From positions 3,769,001 through 3,833,000 of the forward strand of contig NZ_CP079195.1 of assembly GCF_019263805.1 (NCBI RefSeq): 64,000 bases of DNA. Reading direction: 5' to 3'. The translations under genes were made by a program, and so were the position numbers. This stretch comes from Polaribacter sp. NJDZ03 (lineage in GTDB: Bacteria > Bacteroidota > Bacteroidia > Flavobacteriales > Flavobacteriaceae). Positions 47,517 through 55,548 of the stretch are shown here, in pieces (positions within the stretch are counted from its first letter, which is position 1; every line of letters starts with the position of its first letter). A model generated the notes under the pieces. That model was given only the letters and a program-made list of their open reading frames with translations, was not told the origin of the DNA and made no database searches.

Positions 47517-48971
47517 ATGAAGACTCAAAACTTCGGATATAAAAAATTATACATTGATGGTCAGTTAGTAGATGCTGTTAGTGGAGAAAGAGAAGATGTT
47601 ATTTGCCCAGCAACAGGAGAAGTAATTGCTCAGGTTGCAAAAGCAGGAAAAGCAGATGCAGAAAAAGCATTGATCTCATCACAAAAAGGTTTTAAATATT
47701 GGTCTAAACTTTCTTTAATAGAAAGAACCGTTTGGATGTTAAAATTGCGTGATGCAATTTTAGAAAAATCAGATGAGTTAAGAAATGCAATGGTGCATGA
47801 AATGGGGAAAACCTATGTAGGTTCTGAAGAAGATATATTAAGACTTACAGAGTCATTAGAATGGTACCCAAATGCCATGAAAAATTTAAGAGAAGAGCAA
47901 ATTCCTGATTATGATGGTACGCATACTCATAAAATGATTTCTAAACCAGCAGGAGTTGCTATTGCTTATTTAGCATGGAATTTTCCGTTATTAAATGTTG
48001 GTTATAAAATAGGACCGGCATTAGCTTCTGGATGTTCTTTAATTATTAAACCATCTAGTTTATCACCTTTATCCGCATATATGGTAGGTGAAATTTTAGA
48101 AAGCATCAATTTTCCAGCTGGTGTGGTTACCATTTTAGCAGGTTCTAGTAGCGAAGTGGCAACACCAATGACTACCAGTAAAATTCCTGCAGTAATTACC
48201 ATGATTGGTTCTACGCAAACAGGACAAAGAATCATTGCTGATAGTACAACTTCTATCAAAAAATTAGGAATGGAATTAGGAGGAAATGCTCCTTTTATTG
48301 TTTTTGAAGATGCAGATTTAGAGTTGGCTTTAGATTTGGCAATCGGATTAAAATTTGGAAATACAGGTCAGATTTGTGTGGCTGCAAACAGAATTTTCGT
48401 TCATAAAAATATCTATGACAAATTCTTAAAGGAATATGTAAAAAGAGCATCCGCATTAAAAATAGGTTTTGGTACTAAAGAAAATCCAGACGTATTTATG
48501 GGGCCTTTGGCTTCTAGAGGATCTAGAGATAGAATGTTTACGTTGATAGAAGATGCAGTAAGTAAAGGAGCAAAATTAGAATATGGAGGAGGAATTCCTG
48601 AAGGCTTACCAGAAGGAGGAAACTGGATGCAACCAACCATTATTTCTGGTACTACAACGGAAATGAAATTGTTTAGAGAAGAAACTTTTGGACCTATTGC
48701 AGGTGTAATGTCTTTTGATACGGATGATGAAGTTTTAGAATTAGCAAACGATACCGAATTTGGTTTAGCTTCTTATATTTTTACAAACAATAACAAGAGA
48801 ATAGAAAGATTTACAGAAGATTTAGAGTTTGGAGAAATTCAAATCAATGGTGTAAAATATGCTATTTATTTACCACACGGTGGATTTAAAAATAGTGGAA
48901 TTGGACATGATTGTTCACACCTTGCTTTAGATGATTATTTAGTTAAGAAACGTATTACATCAGCACTATAA
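47517..48971 (+). CDS. NAD(P)-dependent aldehyde dehydrogenase
   Basis: A 484-residue cytoplasmic aldehyde dehydrogenase. Conserved residues visible are Asn155 in AWNFP, Lys178 in IIKPS, Glu253 in ELGGNAPFIV and the nucleophile Cys287 in GNTGQICVAANR. In this operon it could oxidise 3,6-anhydrogalactose to the anhydrogalactonate used by the preceding enzyme, or oxidise lactaldehyde/glyceraldehyde released by the following aldolase. The first is the role of the ALDH in described carrageenan catabolic operons. It starts 8 nt after the enolase-type gene and ends 2 nt before the aldolase start. Confidence 0.92.
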   Translation: MKTQNFGYKKLYIDGQLVDAVSGEREDVICPATGEVIAQVAKAGKADAEKALISSQKGFKYWSKLSLIERTVWMLKLRDAILEKSDELRNAMVHEMGKTYVGSEEDILRLTESLEWYPNAMKNLREEQIPDYDGTHTHKMISKPAGVAIAYLAWNFPLLNVGYKIGPALASGCSLIIKPSSLSPLSAYMVGEILESINFPAGVVTILAGSSSEVATPMTTSKIPAVITMIGSTQTGQRIIADSTTSIKKLGMELGGNAPFIVFEDADLELALDLAIGLKFGNTGQICVAANRIFVHKNIYDKFLKEYVKRASALKIGFGTKENPDVFMGPLASRGSRDRMFTLIEDAVSKGAKLEYGGGIPEGLPEGGNWMQPTIISGTTTEMKLFREETFGPIAGVMSFDTDDEVLELANDTEFGLASYIFTNNNKRIERFTEDLEFGEIQINGVKYAIYLPHGGFKNSGIGHDCSHLALDDYLVKKRITSAL

Positions 48972-48973
48972 TT

Positions 48974-49738
48974 ATGGCGAAAAATTTATTACAAGCTAGT
49001 TTAAAGGAGGGTAAAACACTTTACGGTCCTTTTTGTAAAGTACAAGATCCTGCAATGGTAGAAATTGCTGCTTTAGGAGGTTTCGATTTTGTTATTATAG
49101 ATATGGAGCATGGTCCTTATAGCATAGAATCTACTCAGAATATGATTAGAGCTGCAGAAGCTAGAGGAATTACACCTGTTGTAAGAGTTACAGAAAATTC
49201 TGAAACTTTAATTCTAAGAACTTTAGATATTGGAGTTAAATGCATTCAGGTTCCGCAAATATGTACAAAAGCAGATGCGGAAAGATTGGTGAAGTCTACC
49301 AAGTTTTATCCGAAAGGAGAAAGAGGTATGTGCAGATATGTAAGAGCAGCAGAGTATACAAATATTAGTGCAGCAGATCATTTTGGAAAAGCAAATAATG
49401 ATATTACTACCATTATTCACATAGAAGGAATGGAGGGTATTAATAACTTAGAAGAAATTGTACAAGTAGATGGTATTGATGTGATCTTTTTAGGTCCTTA
49501 TGATTTATCTCAATCTTGTGGTGTTCCTGGTTTAGTTAATGACCCTAAAGTAGTAGATGCTATGAAAGGCGCTGTAGAAACTGCTAAAAAATACGGTAAG
49601 TTTGTAGGTACTTTTACAGAAACACCAGAAAAAGCAAAAATGTGGAAAGATATTGGCGTACAATATATTTCTTATGCGGTAGATGTTGGTTTAGTAATGA
49701 ATACTTTTAAAGAAATTACTGCACAACTTAAAGCTTAA
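48974..49738 (+). CDS. HpcH/HpaI-family 2-keto-3-deoxy acid aldolase
   Basis: A 254-residue class II (metal-dependent) aldolase of the HpcH/HpaI family. FVIIDMEHGPYS carries the catalytic His; HIEGMEG and FLGPYDLS(Q) supply metal-binding and substrate-loop residues; VGTFTETPEKAKMW and YAVDVGL end the barrel. It would split an unphosphorylated 2-keto-3-deoxy sugar acid into pyruvate plus an aldehyde. No sugar-acid kinase accompanies it, which differs from kinase-plus-KDPGal-aldolase routes in other carrageenan degraders. Last gene of its operon (terminator at 49761). Confidence 0.9.
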   Translation: MAKNLLQASLKEGKTLYGPFCKVQDPAMVEIAALGGFDFVIIDMEHGPYSIESTQNMIRAAEARGITPVVRVTENSETLILRTLDIGVKCIQVPQICTKADAERLVKSTKFYPKGERGMCRYVRAAEYTNISAADHFGKANNDITTIIHIEGMEGINNLEEIVQVDGIDVIFLGPYDLSQSCGVPGLVNDPKVVDAMKGAVETAKKYGKFVGTFTETPEKAKMWKDIGVQYISYAVDVGLVMNTFKEITAQLKA

Positions 49739-49760
49739 GCAGAAAATACTATAAATGATG

Positions 49761-49796
49761 AAACCCTATAACTGAGAAGTTGTAGGGTTTTCTTTT
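49761..49796 (+). terminator. Intrinsic terminator of the catabolic operon
   Basis: AAACCCTATAACT and AGTTGTAGGGTTT form a 13-bp stem with one mismatch and a GAGA loop, followed by TCTTTT. Confidence 0.8.
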
Positions 49797-50086
49797 GCTT
49801 TAAAATTAATGAATCAATTTAAACCTGTCTCTTCGACTTTTTTAGGAGAAGTTGTATAAAGAGGTTAAATACAATATACGTAATATGATGTGATTTCTTT
49901 TAGCTACGCTAGATACTTTCAATCAAGATATATTTTGATTTCAGTAGTATTCGAAATGACCAAATTGTGAGGAACTTTATTGGTAATAAAGCTGGTCACT
50001 TCTGCTTTTTTGGAGATGTCACATAAAGAAGATAACACACAACATGAGTATTACTATATGTTTTCTTCTGTTAATCTGTAAACAAA
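49797..50086. repeat. Gene-free stretch with two degenerate copies of an intergenic repeat
   Basis: No gene is visible. Two related units occur: one near 49826-49900 (CTGTCTCTTCGACTTTTTT, then AGGAGAAGTTGTATAAAGAG) and one near 49998-50060 (GGTCACTTCTGCTTTTTTGG, then AGATGTCACATAAAGAAG). They look like decayed copies of a dispersed flavobacterial repeat, with a short TCGAAATGAC fragment between them. Confidence 0.4.
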
Positions 50087-50117
50087 AAAAGCTAACAATT
50101 TTAAATTGCTAGCTTTT
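50087..50117 (-). terminator. Terminator for the T9SS-secreted protein gene
   Basis: AAAAGCTAACAATTT and AAATTGCTAGCTTTT form a stem with one mismatch, 32 nt beyond the stop of the minus-strand gene; runs of A/T on both sides make it usable from either direction. Confidence 0.75.
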
Positions 50118-50148
50118 ATAAAGTACGTAATTTGTGGAAAATAATTAT

Positions 50149-51540
50149 TTAGTTTTTAACTAATTTCTTTGTAGAAATTCCTTTGTCTGAAGATATTTTA
50201 ACTAAATAAACAGACTTGCTTAAAGAAGAAACATCAATAGATTTTGTATTTGTTGTAGAAAGTACTTTTTTACCTAATAAGTTAAAGATTTCAACTTTAT
50301 TAAGCGTTTCTTTAGAATTAATAAATAATTTATTTTCTACAGGGTTTGGATACATGTTTACATTTTCTAATTGTTGAGAACTCACACCTGCTGTTGGAGC
50401 ATCTTCAATAACTGCAGTCATTTGGTCAAAGTAAACAACGTCTCCAGCTACACCGTTTAAAGCTACATTTTCTTCGTTATTTATATAACCTAGCCACATT
50501 TCTATATTACGTATTTCTGAAGCTGGATCTGTATGGTCTTGAGGAAGAGGAATTGTAAAAGTTAATTCTTCCCAAGTATCTGCTGTTCCACTGGTGCTAA
50601 AAGAAGCTGTTGGCCAACCTGTAGCTACTTTAGAGTCTCCTCCTGCAGCATTTGTAGTTTTTAATCTTACTGAAATACTTATAGGTGCTGTTCTAGTAGA
50701 TCTTACCCACATTGTTACCTTGGCTTGTTTTCCGTCAGTAATAATTCCAGCAGCATAAGGCTGTGAAAAATCATTAAAGTACCAAAACTGAGCATCTTGA
50801 TCTTTAGTAAAAGTACTTTTAAAACTTTTGGTTCCATCTTTAGCAAAATCTGTAGATAATTCTCTACCTAATTGAGTTGTATTTCCCCTAAAAGTATAGC
50901 TTCCTACAGCATCGTCAAAACTAGGGTTTTTAATAAATTCAGAATATGTAGAAGGAGGTAATTCTGTTAAAAATTCAATTTCATCAATATATAATTTAGC
51001 TCCTGATGGGTCTGTTAAAGCACTACCAGCTCTAAATAATATATCTAATGTAGTAACCTCTCCTGTAATAGCAGACACATCTAAATATATTGTTTGAAAT
51101 CCACCAGCAAATTTAGCTAACAATACGCCATTATTATTTTGAGTATCAATGCTAGAAGGTTCATCTGTTGTTCCTGCGGGTCTAAACTTTCCTTGTACTT
51201 GTACATTTATAGCCTCTGTTTCGTTATAAACTTTAACTTTAATGTAGTTGTAAACGTCTGCATCGAATACAATAAAAGCATCATCTCCACCTTGTCCTCT
51301 TCTAATATTGGCATTGTTATTTGTTGTACCAGCTTCAGTTCTGTCTAAAGTTAGTGCCCCATCAGAAGAAGGTGTAGTAGTTCCATCATCCCAAGATACT
51401 GTTCCGGGACCATAGCCTTTGACCCAAGATTGAGCATCGGCTGTAAATTGATAATGTGTAGGTCCTTGTTGTGCAGCTATTTTTATGGTAGTAAAAAGGA
51501 CTGCAGCCATAAATAAAATTTTAAAGTAATTTTTTTTCAT
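50149..51540 (-). CDS. T9SS-secreted protein with carbohydrate-binding-like domains
   Basis: A 463-residue secreted protein. A signal peptide (about 1-24, IKIAAQ|Q) is followed by two beta-sandwich domains that resemble carbohydrate-binding modules (about 28-195, ending AKLYIDEIEFL; and about 200-385, starting SEFIKNPSFDD and ending DVVYFDQMTAVIED). The last ~70 residues (ENVNMYPNPVENKLFIN to VYLVKISSDKGISTKKLVKN) are a type A type IX secretion sorting domain. No catalytic domain is evident, so it is probably a secreted glycan-binding protein. Its upstream region has the GRTAA repeat on the minus strand, which ties it to the locus despite its opposite orientation. Confidence 0.85.
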   Translation of the reverse strand: MKKNYFKILFMAAVLFTTIKIAAQQGPTHYQFTADAQSWVKGYGPGTVSWDDGTTTPSSDGALTLDRTEAGTTNNNANIRRGQGGDDAFIVFDADVYNYIKVKVYNETEAINVQVQGKFRPAGTTDEPSSIDTQNNNGVLLAKFAGGFQTIYLDVSAITGEVTTLDILFRAGSALTDPSGAKLYIDEIEFLTELPPSTYSEFIKNPSFDDAVGSYTFRGNTTQLGRELSTDFAKDGTKSFKSTFTKDQDAQFWYFNDFSQPYAAGIITDGKQAKVTMWVRSTRTAPISISVRLKTTNAAGGDSKVATGWPTASFSTSGTADTWEELTFTIPLPQDHTDPASEIRNIEMWLGYINNEENVALNGVAGDVVYFDQMTAVIEDAPTAGVSSQQLENVNMYPNPVENKLFINSKETLNKVEIFNLLGKKVLSTTNTKSIDVSSLSKSVYLVKISSDKGISTKKLVKN

Positions 51541-51623
51541 AATAAATGGTTTATAGTGTTTAAAATATTAGTTTTTTATATCTATAAAATTAATTTATAT
51601 GTTAGCATATTTCATGCTAAATA

Positions 51624-51649
51624 TTACCTTTTACTTGCGCTGGTTTATC
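51624..51649 (-). promoter_or_regulatory. Putative regulon operator, site 6
   Basis: Read on the minus strand, GATAA (complement 51649-51645) is followed by GGTAA (51628-51624), starts 21 nt apart, about 84 nt before the start of the T9SS-secreted protein. The expected promoter element is weak (AATTTTA). Confidence 0.45.
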
Positions 51650-51857
51650 CGAAATGTAAAATGTAAGTTGTTTGTATTGTTGTGTTTATGTTTTTAAGTG
51701 ACTTTATTTTTGTTTTAAAATACGTAGGTAAAGCTCGTGCTAAATTTTCTATTATATTTAGATTGTTCTTGCTTGGTTATTATTTTTTGAGAAAGAGAGA
51801 AAGAAAAGTTATTGAATGATTTTATAAGGATGTTAAAAATCAATTTGTTGTACCTAA

Positions 51858-51890
51858 ACAAAAAAAAGCCAAGATATAAATCTTGACTTT
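51858..51890 (-). terminator. Terminator downstream of the tRNA-Met 3' half
   Basis: AAAGCCAAGAT (51865-51875) pairs with ATCTTGACTTT (51880-51890) with one mismatch; on the minus strand it is followed by a U-rich run. It lies just beyond the tRNA 3' end and probably was the terminator of the intact tRNA gene. Confidence 0.6.
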
Positions 51891-51904
51891 CCGTACTATA
51901 CTTG

Positions 51905-51944
51905 TAGCGAGAACGGGATTTGAACCCGTGACCTCAGGGTTATG
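51905..51944 (-). other. 3' half of a tRNA-Met gene (attachment-site remnant)
   Basis: The minus strand reads TCATAA (anticodon loop with CAT), CCCTG (anticodon stem 3' side), AGGTC (variable loop), ACGGG-TTCAAAT-CCCGT (complete T arm) and TCTCGCT-A (acceptor 3' strand). No D arm or 5' acceptor strand is present beyond the anticodon loop; the sequence changes abruptly at about 51945. Such 3' halves are left at one end of integrative elements that enter a tRNA gene, and a tyrosine recombinase gene lies about 160 nt away. Confidence 0.85.
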
Positions 51945-52050
51945 AATTATAAATTAGAGATATTAAATAAAACTAAATTATCTGTAGGTCAATTAGTTAG
52001 TTGTGTTTTAATTTTGTTTGATATTGAATAATATCATATAATATCATCAA

Positions 52051-52072
52051 ATGTTGTACCTATGTTGTACCT
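52051..52072 (+). repeat. Tandem 11-bp direct repeat beside the att site
   Basis: ATGTTGTACCT occurs twice head to tail (52051-52061, 52062-52072), preceded by a second short repeat (ATATCAT, twice). A further TGTTGTACCT copy lies at 51846-51855 on the other side of the tRNA fragment. The layout resembles arm-type recombinase sites. Confidence 0.5.
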
Positions 52073-52107
52073 AGATTTTGTATCTTTAGCTTAATAAATT
52101 TATTAAG

Positions 52108-53312
52108 GTGTCTTCAATTAAAGCAGTTTTAAGGAAAAAAGCAAATTCTCAAAAATTATATCCTATATTGTACTTAGGATTATAAAAGATAGAAAAGCTA
52201 CTTTTATTTATATCGGTCAATATATAAAACAAATTGACTGGGATAATAAAAATTGTGCTGTTAAGAAGTCACATCCAGATTTTTTGTATATCAATCAACT
52301 TATTTTGAATAAAAAGTCTGAGGTCAATAAAAAGTTAATTGATGCTGAGATGGAAACGAACTATCAGTCGGTAACAGCCATAAAAAGTAAAGTTTTAAAT
52401 AAAAAAAACGAAGACTTTTTTCTAGTATCAAACTATTATTTGAATCAATTAAAAAATCGAAAACAATTCCATCAGGTAGATATAGAAAAACAGCGCCTTC
52501 AAGTTTTTAAAAATTTCATTAAAAAAGATACATTTAACTTAGGTGATTTTGATGTACGTTTGATGAAGGAATTTGAAAATCATTTATCAACTAAAAGGAA
52601 TCTATCTAAAAGAACGATTGCAAATTATATGATTACAATCCGAACAATTCTGAATATTGCTATTTCTGATTTTTCGATTAAAAATGTAAGTTATCCATTT
52701 GGTAGAGGGAAGTATCAGATAAGGTTTCCGGAATCAGTTAAGATAGGTTTAACTATTGAAGAAATTAAAATTTTAGAAAATATAAAAGACCTCACTCAGG
52801 CACAACAATATGCCTTAAATGCTTGGTTACTTAGTTTTTATTTTGCCGGAATTAGAGTTAGTGATGTTTTATTATTGAAGTGGACAGATTTTTTAGATAA
52901 TAGGTTGCATTATAGAATGGGCAAAAATAAAAAACTTGTTTCTTTAAAAATTCCAAATAAAGTAATAGGTATTCTTAGTCAGTTAGAGAAAAATGAGGAA
53001 ACAGTTTATCTTTTTAAAGAATTAGAAGGTGTTGATTTAGATGATGACAGATATTTAAAAACGAGAATAAAGACTGCTACAAGAAACTTTAATAGACGCT
53101 TAAAAATGGTAGCAGATAAAGCTGGTATTGATAAAAAGCTAACAATGCACATTGCTCGTCATAGTTTTGGTAATATTTCAGGTGATAAAATTACAATTCA
53201 AATGCTTCAAAAGTTATACAGACACTCTTCAATTACAACTACTATTTTGTATCAGTCTAATTTTATGCAACAAGATATTGATGATGCTTTAGATAAAGTT
53301 GTTGAGTTTTAG
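52108..53312 (+). pseudogene. Tyrosine recombinase/integrase, frameshifted near the N-terminus
   Basis: The Bacteroidetes-type integrase has an arm-binding N-domain, a SAM-like core-binding domain and a tyrosine recombinase catalytic domain. The first ~23 codons (GTG at 52108: SSIKAVLRKKANSQKLYPIL) run in one frame; the homologous continuation (RIIKDRKATFIYIGQYIKQ) is in another, reached by a one-base loss around 52173-52177. The main open frame from a TTG at 52284 still holds all catalytic residues: Arg191 (FAGIRVSD), His289 and Arg292 (HIARH), His314 (LYRHSS) and Tyr323 (counted from that TTG). It lies next to the tRNA-Met half. It is probably inactive unless an internal start yields a working protein without its arm-binding domain. 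Confidence 0.85.
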
Positions 53313-53706
53313 TTCAACTTAATTGTAGGTTGTATTGAGAATATTTTATCGTGATCGGTCTAATTTATTTTTTAGATGTAAACTAGATAATTTATTACTT
53401 TAACGGACTATCACTAGTTCTAAAACCTCTTGATATCAATTTAGTAATTGTGAAATTATAGCTTTAATTCTCTTAAGTTAATTTTCTAAAGTTTTTTCTG
53501 TATGTATTTCATTTTCTTGCAACATTTTATTTCTGAGTTAATTTAAGCTATCGAAATAAAGATAATTCTCCTTCTTTTAATAATATTAGCACAATTATCT
53601 ACTCTTTTTGTATCTATTTTAACTTTAAAATTGATACCTTATAGATATTATATAATTTTCTCTTGGAAATAATTAGGTCATAATTTTTTATCATAAAAAC
53701 ATAATA

Positions 53707-53724
53707 TTGTATTATATAATACAA
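53707..53724. promoter_or_regulatory. Perfect 18-bp palindrome (operator-like)
   Basis: TTGTATTATATAATACAA is its own reverse complement. It lies 23 nt before a short frame with a signal-peptide-like start and about 235 nt from a decayed GntR-family regulator. Size and symmetry suit a GntR/FadR dimer. The central TATTATATAAT recurs near 25054, without the outer bases. Confidence 0.4.
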
Positions 53725-53746
53725 ATTGACCAAATAAATTAATCAA

Positions 53747-53809
53747 ATGAAAAAAGATTCCAATATTATATATATGATATTGACTTTAGGTTTCCTTTTT
53801 TTGTATTAA
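53747..53809 (+). pseudogene. Stump of a secreted protein (signal peptide only)
   Basis: ATG at 53747 opens a 20-residue signal-like peptide (MKKDSNIIYMILTLGFLFLY) that hits TAA; the same frame continues EAQLNYRHYIREYSLFF before another stop. It looks like the 5' end of an exported protein, possibly of the esterase whose 3' part survives at 54370-55020, but that link is a guess. The stretch 53313-53706 shows no gene or repeat I can name. Confidence 0.4.
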
Positions 53810-53958
53810 GAGGCACAACTTAATTACAGACATTATATAAGGGAATATTCACTGTTTTTTACAGATGATATTCATTTACCTGAATTCAGATTAAATTGCA
53901 TTTTAATACTTAAAAAGATTATCGTAAAAGTTATTGTGTAGAATTATTTAAAATTCTA

Positions 53959-54361
53959 TCAAAATGTGATTCTAAGTGCTTTTTTGTTATCTTCTTTCAA
54001 AAGTTTTCTATGCATTTAAAACTTCTTAGCCTACATGTAGGTCTCTACGTCAGGTAGTTTTTTAGTATGTACATAATGAAATACAAGTAATAATAAATTC
54101 TGAAACTTTTGTAACGTTTTGTTTACATACATTTCATTTAATTTTCCGTGAAAGGGAACTTCGCTTTCTGAGCTAAAAAGAATAGCTTTTGCTGAGTTTT
54201 TATTTTCTATTTTACTAGCAATTTCTTCTAGCTCAACTAAATTCTTTCTCTATCTTTCTATCAAACAACAGATTTATAATTACCATTTCTAATATTAAGC
54301 GAAGCTCAAAAACATTTTTTAAGGTTTCATCAGCTAGTAAATAGGTGTCACTATAGTGCAT
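53959..54361 (-). pseudogene. Remnant of a GntR-family regulator (FCD ligand-binding domain)
   Basis: The minus strand from 54361 reads TLKNVFELRLILEMVIINLL FDRKIEKE, then after a frameshift ELEEIASKIENK, FHGKLNEMYVNKTLQKFQNL and VFHYVHTKKLP, then HRKLLKEDNKKALRITF. This order (VFELRxxLE, the ELEEI helix, FHGKLxEMxxNKTLQ and the C-terminal HRxLL helix) is that of FCD domains in FadR-type regulators. The N-terminal winged helix is absent, and there are at least one frameshift and two internal stops. GntR/FCD regulators commonly control sugar-acid genes, so the region may once have held a regulated PUL. Confidence 0.65.
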
Positions 54362-54369
54362 TATAAAAA

Positions 54370-55020
54370 AAGCTATTAAAAGGTTATAAAACGATTTAAA
54401 AACTGATTTTTCGTTTGAAAAATTTTATATCATTCAAACTCCTCTAGGGTGTAATTCTAATATAGGACATCAAAATATTAGAGAGGCTCAAAGAGCGTTT
54501 GTAAAGAAATATGAAAAAATACGGATTCTAACCTGCCACGGTTTTTTAGAAAATCCCAAGACTGAGAATGGAAGTTATTTTTTATCAGATGGTTGTCATT
54601 ATCATGTCCATGGTTATGAAGTTTTAGCAAATTGGATTTCTATGATGGAGAAGTAGATTACCAAGCGACTCAATTAATTTAAGTTCAGTAATAGTTATTT
54701 AGGTGTTCGATTTATAGTGTTTTATGAGCCAATTGCTATTCAACCAAATTTATTAGTTGATGGTGTTTTGTATACTGTAAAAGATCATTTGTTTGCTTTA
54801 AATAGTCATAAACATCTTCTATCTCAAAAATAGAAGTCTTAGCTGAAAACTCAAGAAAGATAAGGTTAACATTCTCATGACAGTCCTTATAAAAGGGAGG
54901 TAGCTTAGCGTATATTTTAGGTGATAATTATTTTTTAATATCAAAACCTTATAGCTGACCTTGACTTGTGGATAAAGTACTGGAATTGGTGTGGTTGGTT
55001 TTACTTCGGTTTTAGAGTAA
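54370..55020 (+). pseudogene. Remnant of a sialate O-acetylesterase-like (SASA/SGNH) protein
   Basis: One reading frame gives DLKTDFSFEKFYIIQTPLG, GHQNIREAQRAFVKKYEK and SDGCHYHVHGYEVLA, the 3' half of a SASA-type carbohydrate esterase including the catalytic DGCHY His block. After a stop at 54654 the same frame continues with a C-terminal domain (LGVRFIVFYEPIAIQPNLLV, VLYTVKDHLFALN) and then breaks up through several indels and stops until 55020. The last ~250 bp are duplicated in better condition at 60943-61197. The N-terminal catalytic half is missing. Confidence 0.65.
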
Positions 55021-55548
55021 ATTACAATTATTTAACATAATATTAGCGCTTGTTACATAGAAAAGTTACATATTTTTATTAATTAATAATTTTAACCAAC
55101 ACCACTCATGTTTAGTTGTTAGTCGAAAATAATTAATTGATTGTGTTTTATTTTGTTAATTTAAACTTAAATTAACTTTAAATAAAACTAAATTCAAAAA
55201 ATTATGACAAAAAAAGTACTTAAATTACTGTTTGTGTTGGGCATTCTATGCACATACAGTATGCAGGCACAAACAACTGTAAAAGGGAGTGTTGTAGAAG
55301 CAGGAAGCAATTTAGCGCTGCCAGGAGTTAGTGTAGTTATTAAAGACTCTACTGCTGGTACTACAACTGATTTTGATGGTAATTATAGCATTAATGTAGC
55401 AGGATCAAATGCTATTCTACAGTTTTCTTATATGGGGTTTGCTTTGCAAGAAATTGGAGTTAATGGGCAGAAAGTAATTAATGTTACATTGGTGCCAGAT
55501 GTTAGTCAATTAGACGAAATAGTAGTAACAGCTCTTGGTATTAAAAGA
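54768..55548 (+). repeat. Long direct repeat, left copy
   Basis: About 780 bp covering the end of the esterase remnant, the intergenic/promoter DNA and the first ~115 codons of SusC-3. It matches 60937-61713 with scattered substitutions and small indels. Similarity stops sharply on the left at the edge of the IS-like element in the other copy, and on the right inside the SusC genes just after the TALGIKR motif. Confidence 0.85.

Noticed and set aside
51905..51944. Complete tRNA gene
   Set aside because: Only the 3' half from the anticodon loop is present; there is no D arm or 5' acceptor strand in the adjoining sequence.
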